This document shows, in pieces, positions 1 to 7,280 of a stretch of DNA of 64,000 nucleotides. Below the pieces are notes generated by a model that worked only from the letters and a program-made list of their open reading frames with translations, was not told where the DNA came from and ran no database searches. The DNA is from CAUZIZ01 sp965219855. GTDB lineage: Bacteria > Acidobacteriota > UBA6911 > RPQK01 > JAJDTT01. The DNA lies in assembly GCA_965219855.1 (NCBI GenBank), contig CBDCOR010000012.1, forward strand, positions 558,001 to 622,000, given 5' to 3'. Position 1 is the first letter of the stretch. Each line of letters opens with the position of its first letter. A program made the position numbers and the translations under genes.

Positions 1-1
1 T

Positions 2-133
2 ACTGGAATCATCGCTCTGTCCACCTCCGGGTGGGGATCTCTCCGAATCGAGACCGACGGCAAGCAGTGGCAAGCCCTCCATTACGCAATACCAGAAAAC
101 CAGTTTTGCCGAATCCTGGGTGGCGGGAAGTAA
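2..133 (+). CDS. C-terminal end of an unidentified protein (cut by window start)
   Basis: An open plus-strand frame runs from the window edge to a TAA at 131-133 and encodes 43 residues with plausible coding character (ends CRILGGGK). No stop interrupts it and it converges on the next gene with only 20 bp between. The fragment is too short to name a family. It could be the tail of a secreted or beta-rich protein because it is rich in short Ser/Gly/Ile/Trp stretches, but that is inference. Confidence 0.45.
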   Translation, partial: TGIIALSTSGWGSLRIETDGKQWQALHYAIPENQFCRILGGGK

Positions 134-153
134 ACGCGCTGAGGCTTTTTCTC

Positions 154-855
154 CTAGAACTGATTGCTCGACTCTCCGGAGCCAGCTTCTAAGAGGCTGA
201 ACTCGGGAAGTCCGTATCGTTCTCTGGTCTTGCGGGCCAGGTAGTTGGCTTCAAGCTGGCGATACATGTCGGCAGAAAGATGCTTCTTATAGATTTTCAT
301 CTCTTTCTTGGTTTGAGCCCGAAGCACCTTCAGTTCAGCCGGATCCATCGTTTCCTGCAGGGCACCCGTGACCCGCCCGCCAATCTGATTCAGATCGCGA
401 TCAATCTGTTCGTAGCTTACTTCGATCTGCGCGGCAACCTCCGAGCTGAGGGCGGCGACCAGAGAGCAGGCTCTTGTAAACGCCTCGCCGCGGTGCTGCT
501 GCAAACTGTCTTGTAGGTCTTCGAGGTGCCGGATCAGCGCCTCCTGGGGGAGCTGCTCGCTGACTGGTGTTTCCGCTGCGGCAGTAGACGCTCCAACCAT
601 CGCCTGTCTATATTCTTCAAACTTCTCCACCACCGCGGGATGGCAGTAGGACAAGCTCCGAGGGGGCTTCTTTCCGGTGCTCTCGATACCCTCGAAGCTG
701 CGGTCGATACCCCGCAAAACTACATGCAGGGGAATTTCATTTTCCTTCCAGAGCTCGATCAGACACCAGTCGAGGGGGGAGACAAGAAGGTGCGTTCCAC
801 GCTTTGTGAGGAAGTACTCTTCGACTTCAGTGAAGTAGTTGAAGTAGTTTCTCAT
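154..855 (-). CDS. Conserved-looking hypothetical protein, 233 aa
   Basis: I do not recognise a named family. The N-terminal ~80 residues (EVEEYFLTKRGTHLLVSPLDW, then LIELW and HVVLRGIDRSFE) look like a compact globular domain. The rest is a long charged alpha-helical stretch with a Lys/Arg-rich segment near residues 170-210, so coiled coil or RNA/DNA contact is possible. There is no signal peptide or membrane segment. It lies downstream of coaX on the same strand with a ~100 bp gap and may be co-transcribed with it. The start ATG is at 853-855 and has a weak GGTGG-type ribosome site. Confidence 0.7.
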   Translation of the reverse strand: MRNYFNYFTEVEEYFLTKRGTHLLVSPLDWCLIELWKENEIPLHVVLRGIDRSFEGIESTGKKPPRSLSYCHPAVVEKFEEYRQAMVGASTAAAETPVSEQLPQEALIRHLEDLQDSLQQHRGEAFTRACSLVAALSSEVAAQIEVSYEQIDRDLNQIGGRVTGALQETMDPAELKVLRAQTKKEMKIYKKHLSADMYRQLEANYLARKTRERYGLPEFSLLEAGSGESSNQF

Positions 856-959
856 CTACCACCAGCGGCAGTCGCAAGCCCCATCTGCAAATATTGACGT
901 ATTTTAACTAAGGGAGTCGGCTGCGAACCTTTGAGAAGACCAGGGCGAGAAAACAACAG

Positions 960-1742
960 TCACGACTCGGGCTTTTCCCCGTACGATCGATCCCAGAAAA
1001 TCTGCAATCCGTACAGGGTCAAGTCCTCCTCGATTCTATCGATGCCCTCCGACTGGGAACCGATCAAGTCAGCAAACCCTCCAGTAGCAACCACCGTAGC
1101 GTTGGGTAGTTCTTCCTTCATCCGCCGGAGTACCCCTTCTACTAGACTTACATATCCGAAAAAGAGGCCAGACTGGATGCTGGTTGTGGGGGAGTTTCCG
1201 ATGACTCGCCCGGGTCGAGTGATCTCGACGCGAGGTAGCTTGGCGGCTCTGAGAAAGAGCGCTTCGGCCGAGGTCGAGACCCCAGGGGCGATAATCCCCC
1301 CCTGATACTCCCCCTGGGCCGAAATCGCATCGAAGGTGGTGGCCGTGCCGAAGTCCACAACAATCGCAGGAGCTCCGACAAAATGGAGGGCTGCCAGCGC
1401 GTTGACGACACGATCGGCTCCCACGTCCGCAGGAGATTCATAAGAGATGGGAATCAATTCCTGCAGCCGCGGCTGAACGAAAACCGGCTGCAAGCCAAAG
1501 TGTCTGGCCGCCAAGACCTTGAAGCAATCGTCCAATGGAGGGACAACGGAGCTGATCGCCATCGCCTCCACTTTAAAAGGATCCACGCCTTTCAACCTGA
1601 AAAGATCATCACACAGGACTGCGTACTCGTCAGGCGTTCGATCCCTGCGAGTCGCTATCCTCCAGGAGTGGGCCAGATCGGCAGCTTCGAATACGCCGAG
1701 AACGATATTGGTATTCCCGATATCGACTACGAGCAACATCAA
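960..1742 (-). CDS. coaX: Type III pantothenate kinase CoaX
   Basis: Phosphorylates pantothenate in the first step of coenzyme A synthesis in the cytoplasm. The 260-residue length fits the family. Family motifs are visible: the ASKHA phosphate loop DIGNTN at residues 7-12, GADR near 108-111, DFGTATTFD near 130, and the late GG of VATGGFADL. Two adjacent ATGs (1740-1742 and 1737-1739) could each start it. coaX is often linked to birA, which is absent here: the upstream 300 bp hold intergenic repeats and then purH on the same strand. Confidence 0.96.
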   Translation of the reverse strand: MMLLVVDIGNTNIVLGVFEAADLAHSWRIATRRDRTPDEYAVLCDDLFRLKGVDPFKVEAMAISSVVPPLDDCFKVLAARHFGLQPVFVQPRLQELIPISYESPADVGADRVVNALAALHFVGAPAIVVDFGTATTFDAISAQGEYQGGIIAPGVSTSAEALFLRAAKLPRVEITRPGRVIGNSPTTSIQSGLFFGYVSLVEGVLRRMKEELPNATVVATGGFADLIGSQSEGIDRIEEDLTLYGLQIFWDRSYGEKPES

Positions 1743-1782
1743 TGCCGTCCTCCCAAGTCTGAACTCCGATTGCCGGTGTTAC

Positions 1783-2056
1783 AGGTTAGTGGCCCCCCAG
1801 CGGTGCTGTCCCATTCGAGAACGAAACTTTGGTTGTCTTTAGCCACGAACATCGATAGCAGCATGTCCGTTGTAGGACACTGCTCGATGAAGTTTCAGCC
1901 TAGTCGCGCCCCAGCCGGGCTGCCCCATTCGAGAAAGAAACTTGAAGCCTCTCGCCACACTGTCCAGTGGCAAGAGACGTGCGACGTTCGGACGTTCAGA
2001 CGTGCGACGTTCGGACGTTCAGACGTGCGACGATCCCAATGAAGTTCCAGCCTAGT
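1783..2056. repeat. Two tandem units of a modular intergenic repeat (locus a)
   Basis: Two units lie head to tail. Unit 1 (about 1788-1904) starts with a CCATTCGAGAACGAAACTTTGG-like frame (from 1811) and ends GATGAAGTTTCAGCCTAGT. Unit 2 (about 1905-2056) has the same two end frames around a different core that contains a 22-bp direct repeat (TGCGACGTTCGGACGTTCAGACG type) at 1980-2030. The same end frames recur at 14.3, 32.2, 36.97 and 38.0 kb. The last CTAG of unit 2 contains the purH stop codon. Confidence 0.75.
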
Positions 2057-3623
2057 GCCTGAAGTGTCGTATTCCGGTACGAACCATGGTGATCCCGTGC
2101 CCATCGGCGGCCGCGATCACCTCGTCGTCACGAACGGATCCACCTGGCTGAATCACGGCGCGCACACCAACCTTGGCAGCCTCATCGATTCCATCGCGAA
2201 AGGGGAAGAAGGCATCGCTTGCCATCACGCAGTTTTCAATGGGCAGCTGTGCCTTCTCGGCGGCCAACTTCACGGAGTCGACCCGGCTCATCTGACCGGC
2301 TCCGATGCCAATCGTCTGTGCCTGGCGTGCATAGACGATCGCGTTCGACTTGACGTGTTTGCAGACCTTCCAGGCGAACAGAAGATCTCTCAATTCGGTC
2401 TCGTCCGGCTCGCGTCTGGTCACTACCTCAAGATCGCCGGCCATGATCCCGACGACATCGAGATCCTGCAACACATAGCCTCCCGAGATCTGCTTGAGGT
2501 CGAACCTTCGCTCTTGAGGCAACCCAGCCGGCGGCGACTCTGGATCCTTCCTCATGACCCGGAGATTTCCCTTCTTGGAGAAGAGCTCGAGGGCGGCGGG
2601 TTCGTAAGCCGGCGCAATGATCGCTTCCACGAACAGGGATCTCATCTCCTCTGCTGTCTCACCATCCACGGTTTGGTTGAAGGCCACAATTGATCCGAAG
2701 GCGGAAACCGGATCGCAGGCTAGCGCTTTCCGATAGGCTTCGCAGGGACCTTCTGCCAACGCGGCTGCGCAGGGGTTGTTGTGTTTGACGATGACGCAGC
2801 AGGGCTGTTCAAATTCGGCGGTAAGGCGCCAGGCAGCTTCCAGGTCCAGGTAGTTGTTAAAGGAAAGCTGCTTGCCCTGGAGTTGTACCGCCGACACCAG
2901 CCCCGAGGGGTCCCTTCGCAGTGGACAATAAAGGGCGGCTCTCTGATGCGGGTTTTCGCCGTACCTCAGTGTCTCCCGGCGTCCCAGACTGAGTGTGATG
3001 GTGGGGGGCAGCTCCTCCTCGCCGGACGGCGGTGAATCCATGCCCTCCAGGTATTCCGAGATGGTGGTATCGTAAGCGGCTGTGTGTTGGAATGCCTTGC
3101 GCGCGAGTCCCCACCGAGTGATCCTGGAGGTCTCCCCCTGGTTGCTTCTCATCTCAGACAACAGATCCGGATAATCAGCCGGGTCCACGACCACCGTAAC
3201 GTGCTGGAAATTCTTGGCCGCTGCCCGGATTAGAGTTGGACCTCCGATGTCGATCTGCTCAATCGCCTCTTCGAGGGAGACATCTTCCCGACTGACCGTT
3301 TCCGAAAAGGGGTATAGGTTGACGATCACTAGGCCTAGTCGGAGAATGTCATGCTCTTCCAGTGTTCTGATGTGTTCTTCTTGATCATAGCGAGCCAGGA
3401 TTCCTGCATGGATGCGAGGGTGGAGCGTCTTTACTCGCCCATCGAGGATTTCCGGAAAGCCGGTGTATTGGGACACCGGAGTAATCTCGACGCCAGTCGC
3501 CTGAAGCGCCTTGCCCGTGCCTCCTGTCGAAAGGATCTGGACACCTAACTCCCTGAGCCCTGCTCCCAGCTCCACCAGACCTTCGCGATCAGACACACTG
3601 ATCAGAGCGCATTCAATCGTCAT
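2052..3623 (-). CDS. purH: Bifunctional AICAR transformylase / IMP cyclohydrolase PurH
   Basis: Catalyses the last two steps of de novo purine synthesis: AICAR to FAICAR using 10-formyl-THF, then ring closure to IMP. The N-terminal MGS-like cyclohydrolase domain begins ALISVSDREG and includes STGGTGKAL and GRVKTLHPRIHAG. The transformylase part has CVIVKHNNPC (catalytic Lys-His), FAWKVCKHVKSNAIV and PGGSVRDDEVI, and the protein ends with the conserved GIRHF. The ATG at 3621-3623 gives 523 residues, the normal size, and lies behind a GGGGTGAAG ribosome site. The frame is open a further 44 codons upstream, but those codons are not family-like. The TAG stop lies in a CTAG at the edge of an intergenic repeat. 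Confidence 0.96.
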   Translation of the reverse strand: MTIECALISVSDREGLVELGAGLRELGVQILSTGGTGKALQATGVEITPVSQYTGFPEILDGRVKTLHPRIHAGILARYDQEEHIRTLEEHDILRLGLVIVNLYPFSETVSREDVSLEEAIEQIDIGGPTLIRAAAKNFQHVTVVVDPADYPDLLSEMRSNQGETSRITRWGLARKAFQHTAAYDTTISEYLEGMDSPPSGEEELPPTITLSLGRRETLRYGENPHQRAALYCPLRRDPSGLVSAVQLQGKQLSFNNYLDLEAAWRLTAEFEQPCCVIVKHNNPCAAALAEGPCEAYRKALACDPVSAFGSIVAFNQTVDGETAEEMRSLFVEAIIAPAYEPAALELFSKKGNLRVMRKDPESPPAGLPQERRFDLKQISGGYVLQDLDVVGIMAGDLEVVTRREPDETELRDLLFAWKVCKHVKSNAIVYARQAQTIGIGAGQMSRVDSVKLAAEKAQLPIENCVMASDAFFPFRDGIDEAAKVGVRAVIQPGGSVRDDEVIAAADGHGITMVRTGIRHFRH

Positions 3624-3813
3624 GTTATCTTCACCCCAGCCGACCGCAAAACGCGTCGGATCTGCTCCACCACCCGGACCAATCTGCTTCCCCAGAACCC
3701 TCGAAGCTGATGCCTCCATGTTATGGCTGACCAGGCCCAATGTCCAGGGCCCCATTCGCCCTGAGAGTGATCCTCCCGGGGTGACTCCGGTGGTTCCTGC
3801 TGACCAGCCTGGC

Positions 3814-3819
3814 TATAAT
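3814..3819 (+). promoter_or_regulatory. Consensus -10 box directly before selA
   Basis: A perfect TATAAT ends only 6 nt before the GTG that best fits the SelA N-terminus. Transcription from it would start at or next to the GTG, implying a leaderless or nearly leaderless mRNA. No Shine-Dalgarno sequence is visible between them and the -35 region is weak. A second TATAAT-GTG pair occurs at 18456-18473. Confidence 0.5.
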
Positions 3820-3825
3820 ATTCGG

Positions 3826-5235
3826 GTGACGAGCGTTAGTCAGACTCTGCGTAGGATTCCCTCCGTCAGTCAGGTGCTTCTCCGCCACCCCGTTCGGATA
3901 CTGCTCGAACGTTACCCAAGAAAACTCGTAGTCGAGGAGATTCAGAACCTGCTCGAAGAACTGCGGAGGGCGATTCGACAGAAAGAGTGGAGTGAGGAGA
4001 ACTTCGAGGAGGAATTCCAGCGCCTCGACCTGAGTCTCCAGCAGCGGCTGGAAGAACGCCTTCTCCCCTCCCTACGCCGGGTGGTCAATGCCAGTGGAGT
4101 GATCATCCACACCAATATCGGAAGGGCCCCGATCTCAGAGGCGGCTAAGCAGGCAATCGCGGAAACTGCGGGGAGCTACTCCAATCTCGAATTCGACCTG
4201 GCCGAAGGCAAGCGGGGACACCGGGATCAGCACTTCGAAGCACGAATGGTGAGGCTTCTAGGCTGTGAGGCCGCCACCGTTTGCAACAATAATGCTGCGG
4301 CTGTGTTCCTGGTTCTGGACACCTTTGCCCAAGGCAAGAAGGTCTTGGTGTCACGCGGTGAGCTGATCGAGATCGGCGGCTCGTTTCGACTTCCCGCCAT
4401 TCTGGAGAAGAGTGGAGCCAGACTCAAAGAGGTCGGCACCACCAACAAAACCCGGACCGCGGACTACGAAGCCGGGATCGACGAAGAAACCGCTCTCATA
4501 CTGCGAGTCCACCCCAGCAACTTCAAGATAGTGGGATTTGCACAGAGACCGGAGCTAGCCGATCTCGTCGAGCTCGCTCACGAGAGGAATCTGATTCTGG
4601 TCAAGGACGCGGGTAGTGGCTACCTTTTCCCCACAGCCCACCCCTATCTGAGATCAGAACCTACGATACAGTCCGCTCTGGACCAAGGTGTAGACCTGGT
4701 TTGCTTCAGCGGAGACAAACTCATGGGCGGTCCACAAGCAGGAATCATCGTCGGCAGGAAAAAACTGGTAGAGGCCATACGGAGAAATCCTCTGATGCGA
4801 GCTTGCCGCGTAGACAAGTGTACCTACGCGGCCCTCGAACACACTCTGATCGAGTATGATAAGGGGACCTATTCCTCTACCCTCCCCGTCTACCGAATGC
4901 TCTCCGCGCGCACCGAAGATCTGCGACTCCGTGCCCAAAACCTGAGCGACCAGCTGGACCCGGCGGTCTTCGAGGGGGAAATCAGGGACGGTTTCTCCTT
5001 GATCGGAGGCGGGGCTGCCCCAGGCGAACCTATTCCCACCCGCGTCCTGGCGATTCGTTCTCAACAGCTGTCGGCACAAGCTCTGGAGCGGAAGCTGCGT
5101 GAACACGCACAGCCCGTTATCGCTCGGATAGAGGGAGACCGACTTCTGTTGGACTTTCGAACCGTTTTCCCGGAAGAGGACGAGGTCCTGCTCTCCGCTC
5201 TGGCGTCTCAGGCCGTCTCAAAGCCGGGCCAGTAA
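3826..5235 (+). CDS. selA: L-seryl-tRNA(Sec) selenium transferase SelA
   Basis: PLP enzyme that converts Ser-tRNA(Sec) to Sec-tRNA(Sec) with selenophosphate. With the GTG at 3826 the protein has 469 residues, close to the family's usual ~460, and begins with the family-like region RRIPSVSQVLLRHP. Seen motifs: NASGVIIHTNIGRAP, RGHRD, NNNAAAVFLVL, VSRGELIEIGGSFR, EVGTTNKT, KDAGSG, and FSGDKLMGGPQAGI with the PLP lysine at about residue 298. Upstream in-frame codons overlap purH antisense and are not family-like. selB, selD and tRNA-Sec are not in the window, so selenoprotein synthesis is inferred only from this gene. Confidence 0.94.
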   Translation: MTSVSQTLRRIPSVSQVLLRHPVRILLERYPRKLVVEEIQNLLEELRRAIRQKEWSEENFEEEFQRLDLSLQQRLEERLLPSLRRVVNASGVIIHTNIGRAPISEAAKQAIAETAGSYSNLEFDLAEGKRGHRDQHFEARMVRLLGCEAATVCNNNAAAVFLVLDTFAQGKKVLVSRGELIEIGGSFRLPAILEKSGARLKEVGTTNKTRTADYEAGIDEETALILRVHPSNFKIVGFAQRPELADLVELAHERNLILVKDAGSGYLFPTAHPYLRSEPTIQSALDQGVDLVCFSGDKLMGGPQAGIIVGRKKLVEAIRRNPLMRACRVDKCTYAALEHTLIEYDKGTYSSTLPVYRMLSARTEDLRLRAQNLSDQLDPAVFEGEIRDGFSLIGGGAAPGEPIPTRVLAIRSQQLSAQALERKLREHAQPVIARIEGDRLLLDFRTVFPEEDEVLLSALASQAVSKPGQ

Positions 5236-5244
5236 ACCCTCCTC

Positions 5245-6066
5245 ATGCTTCAAACCCCTCTCTCCCCTCCGACTGATCGTGAGCTCCTGACCACATTTCT
5301 CTCGCACTTTACTCTCTCTCCTGAAACAGCACCGAAGCAACTACTTCAGCAGATGGTCCAGGCCTTTTCAGATCTTCCCTATGAAAACCTCACGAAGATC
5401 ATCAAGCAGGCAAATCTGGGCAGCGGAGAACGGTCCAGACGCGGGCCCACGGAGGTCGTCACCGATCATCTAGCATCGGGTACTGGGGGAACCTGCTTTT
5501 CCCTGACGGCCACCCTGCTCTACCTTCTTCGGAGTCTGGGTTGGCCAGCGGAACCCATATTGGCCGATCGCCACTATGGCGAGAACACTCACTGCGCCGT
5601 CGTGGTCTGGATCGAGGAACAGCCGCACCTTCTCGATCCCGGCTACCTGATCGTCACACCCGTTCCGCTCACCGGTTCCAAGGATGGGACGGAAATCGAA
5701 ACCGGCTTCAATCAACTCCTTCTATCCCCTTCTTCTGGGGATGGAAGAAGGAGCCTCTACACCCTCCAGCAAGGCAGTACCAGCCACCGTTTGACCTTCA
5801 AGACCGAGCCGGCTGACCCTGGGGAGTTCTTGAAAGCCTGGGACGCCTCCTTCAATTGGGACATGATGCAGTATCCCCTACTCACGCGGATTCGAGGTCA
5901 CGAACAGCTCTATCTGCGCGGTAATAGACTTCAGATTCGCGGTCATGACTCGCTCCAGCGCCGTGAGATCGCACCCGACCTGCTGGTCAATCAGATCGCA
6001 TCGGAGTTCAATCTCGATGCTTCAGTAACCAATCAGGCCCTGTCTATCCTGAAAACAGGGAGCTGA
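5245..6066 (+). CDS. Arylamine N-acetyltransferase-like protein
   Basis: The 273-residue protein matches the NAT fold family, which transfers acetyl or acyl groups from CoA to arylamines or related amines through a Cys-His-Asp triad. Visible landmarks are LPYENLTKI, the catalytic cysteine in GTGGTCFSL (Cys84), the histidine in ENTHCAVVV (His116) and the aspartate in LLDPGYL (Asp131). The usual RGGxC(F/Y)E motif is changed to TGGTCFS, so substrate range may differ from classical NATs. It starts 9 bp after the selA stop and runs into the DUF4416 gene 6 bp downstream, suggesting one transcript. Confidence 0.85.
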   Translation: MLQTPLSPPTDRELLTTFLSHFTLSPETAPKQLLQQMVQAFSDLPYENLTKIIKQANLGSGERSRRGPTEVVTDHLASGTGGTCFSLTATLLYLLRSLGWPAEPILADRHYGENTHCAVVVWIEEQPHLLDPGYLIVTPVPLTGSKDGTEIETGFNQLLLSPSSGDGRRSLYTLQQGSTSHRLTFKTEPADPGEFLKAWDASFNWDMMQYPLLTRIRGHEQLYLRGNRLQIRGHDSLQRREIAPDLLVNQIASEFNLDASVTNQALSILKTGS

Positions 6067-6072
6067 AGCGCA

Positions 6073-6612
6073 ATGGCCAAGCCTCAGCTCGTTAACCCGG
6101 TGAAGCTGCTAGTGGCAATCCTGTGGTCGGATTTGACCATCCTACAAAAGGCCCTCGCTCAAATTCAGGATCGTTGGGGAGCAGTCGATTTCAGCGGCCA
6201 GGATCGTCCTTTCGACGTGACAGACTACTACCAGGCGGAGATGGGAGTGGACATCAGGCGGCGTCTGGTGTCTTTCTCAAAGCTAATCGAACCCGAGGGC
6301 CTCGTGACGGCAAAGTTGAACTGTAATGACATTGAAGGAGAGTTGAGCAGCAACCAGCACCGCTCTGTAAACCTCGATGTAGGATACCTGGATCACAGCA
6401 AGCTCGTCCTCGCCAGCTGCAAATTCGCCGGACAAAAGATCCACCTGGGAAGGGGCGTCTACGCCGATCTCATGGGACGCTATCAGGCGGGGCGCTATCG
6501 GCCCTTCGAATGGACCTTTCCCGACTTCCGCGACGGGCGCTACGATAGCGACCTGAATCAGATCCGCCGCACCTACCTGGACCAGCTTCGCTGCGCCAAA
6601 ACCAACCCTTGA
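6073..6612 (+). CDS. DUF4416 family protein
   Basis: The 179-residue cytoplasmic protein has the DUF4416 layout: an N-terminal VKLLVAILWSD strand, the FDVTDYYQAEMG segment, KLNCNDIEGE, the conserved RSVNLDVGYLDHSKLVLAS(C)K core, and a C-terminal YADLMGRYQAGRYRPFEWTFPDFRDGRY block. The biochemical role of the family is not established. It follows the NAT-like gene by 6 bp, so it is probably the last gene of a selA-nat-DUF4416 transcript. A MITE begins 14 bp after its TGA stop. Confidence 0.9.
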   Translation: MAKPQLVNPVKLLVAILWSDLTILQKALAQIQDRWGAVDFSGQDRPFDVTDYYQAEMGVDIRRRLVSFSKLIEPEGLVTAKLNCNDIEGELSSNQHRSVNLDVGYLDHSKLVLASCKFAGQKIHLGRGVYADLMGRYQAGRYRPFEWTFPDFRDGRYDSDLNQIRRTYLDQLRCAKTNP

Positions 6613-6625
6613 CTCGGAGAGGCTC

Positions 6626-6808
6626 CTAGCCCGGATTTCTCATCGCCCGTCGTCGCGAGGCGTCGCAAGTGCCGTCCTGGCAAGGCTTGCGACCGAGGCC
6701 TCCGCAGTCGTACTCGTGCAGTACGTCGAGGAGGCCGACCGAGCGAAACACAGCCAGGGCGGATGATTGCGGCGACGCAGCAGACTGGCGACGAGAAATC
6801 CGGGCTAG
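6626..6808. mobile_element. MITE copy A (CTAG-flanked, CCCGGATTTCTC ends)
   Basis: A 175-bp element (6630-6804) sits between two CTAG tetranucleotides (6626-6629 and 6805-6808). Its ends are inverted repeats: CCCGGATTTCTCATCGCC at the left and GGCGACGAGAAATCCGGG at the right, one mismatch. An inner hairpin is built on AGTCGTACT / AGTACGTCG and GGCCTCC / GGAGGCC. It has no coding capacity. A second copy lies at 47844-48037. The CTAG duplication and CCC-starting ends match the IS1380-family elements in this window, which suggests mobilisation by such a transposase (inference). Confidence 0.8.
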
Positions 6809-6861
6809 TCTACGAAACTGGCTGCTCAACCCCTAGAAATTTCTCTTCCCGCAAAAAACAC

Positions 6862-6895
6862 TTGACTTCTCCGAAAACTAGTATGAAGGTACTAG
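6862..6895 (+). promoter_or_regulatory. Candidate blaI promoter/operator
   Basis: A TTGACT -35-like box at 6862-6867 is followed by a dyad CTAGTA-N6-TACTAG (6878-6883 and 6890-6895) that ends one base before the blaI ATG. BlaI/MecI repressors bind short palindromes over their own promoters, so this is a natural autoregulatory operator. No good -10 box at ideal spacing is seen, so the exact promoter geometry is unsure. Confidence 0.45.
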
Positions 6896-6896
6896 C

Positions 6897-7280
6897 ATGG
6901 CAAACACACAACGCACTAAGAGTCCGCTCACGCGGCAAGAACTGGAGATCATGAAAATTGTCTGGAGCCTGAAGACGGCCACGGTGAGGGACGTCTACGA
7001 AACACTGAGGGAGAAGCGAAGAATCGCCTACACCACAGTGATGACCATGATGCGAATCATGGAAGGCAAGGGGCAACTCAACAAATGGCAGGAAGGACGA
7101 GCATACGTCTACAAAGCCAAACAACCCAAGGAGAAGATCATCAAAGAGATGGTTCAGGAGTTCGTCGACAGGGTCTTCAACGGCTGTCCTGAACCCTTGG
7201 TCTCCCAGTTGATCGAGGCTTGCAAGATCTCCTCGACCGACCGGAAGAAGATCAAGCAGATGATACAAAAAAAGGAATGA
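6897..7280 (+). CDS. BlaI/MecI/CopY family transcriptional repressor
   Basis: A 127-residue winged-helix repressor of the Penicillinase_R family. The N-terminal DNA-binding half shows LTRQELEIMKIVWSLKTATVRDVYETL and the recognition region AYTTVMTMMRIMEGKG. The C-terminal third is a dimerisation helix region with the KMVQEFVDRVF-like segment. Family members are inactivated by cleavage triggered by a membrane M56 protease, and that gene overlaps this one by 4 bp (ATGA). The upstream dyad at 6878-6895 is the likely operator. No beta-lactamase is nearby, so the regulated target is probably something else. Confidence 0.93.
   Translation: MANTQRTKSPLTRQELEIMKIVWSLKTATVRDVYETLREKRRIAYTTVMTMMRIMEGKGQLNKWQEGRAYVYKAKQPKEKIIKEMVQEFVDRVFNGCPEPLVSQLIEACKISSTDRKKIKQMIQKKE

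Noticed and set aside
1980..2033. CRISPR-like repeat array
   Set aside because: Two to three direct 22-bp repeats without unique spacers and no cas genes. It is a core variant of the modular intergenic repeat.
1740..2050. Short coding gene between coaX and purH
   Set aside because: Open frames here overlap the modular repeats and change with each repeat copy. No ribosome site or family.
3624..3755. Longer PurH with 44 extra N-terminal residues
   Set aside because: The extension is not similar to PurH, overlaps the upstream side of selA, and the ATG at 3623 has the better ribosome site.
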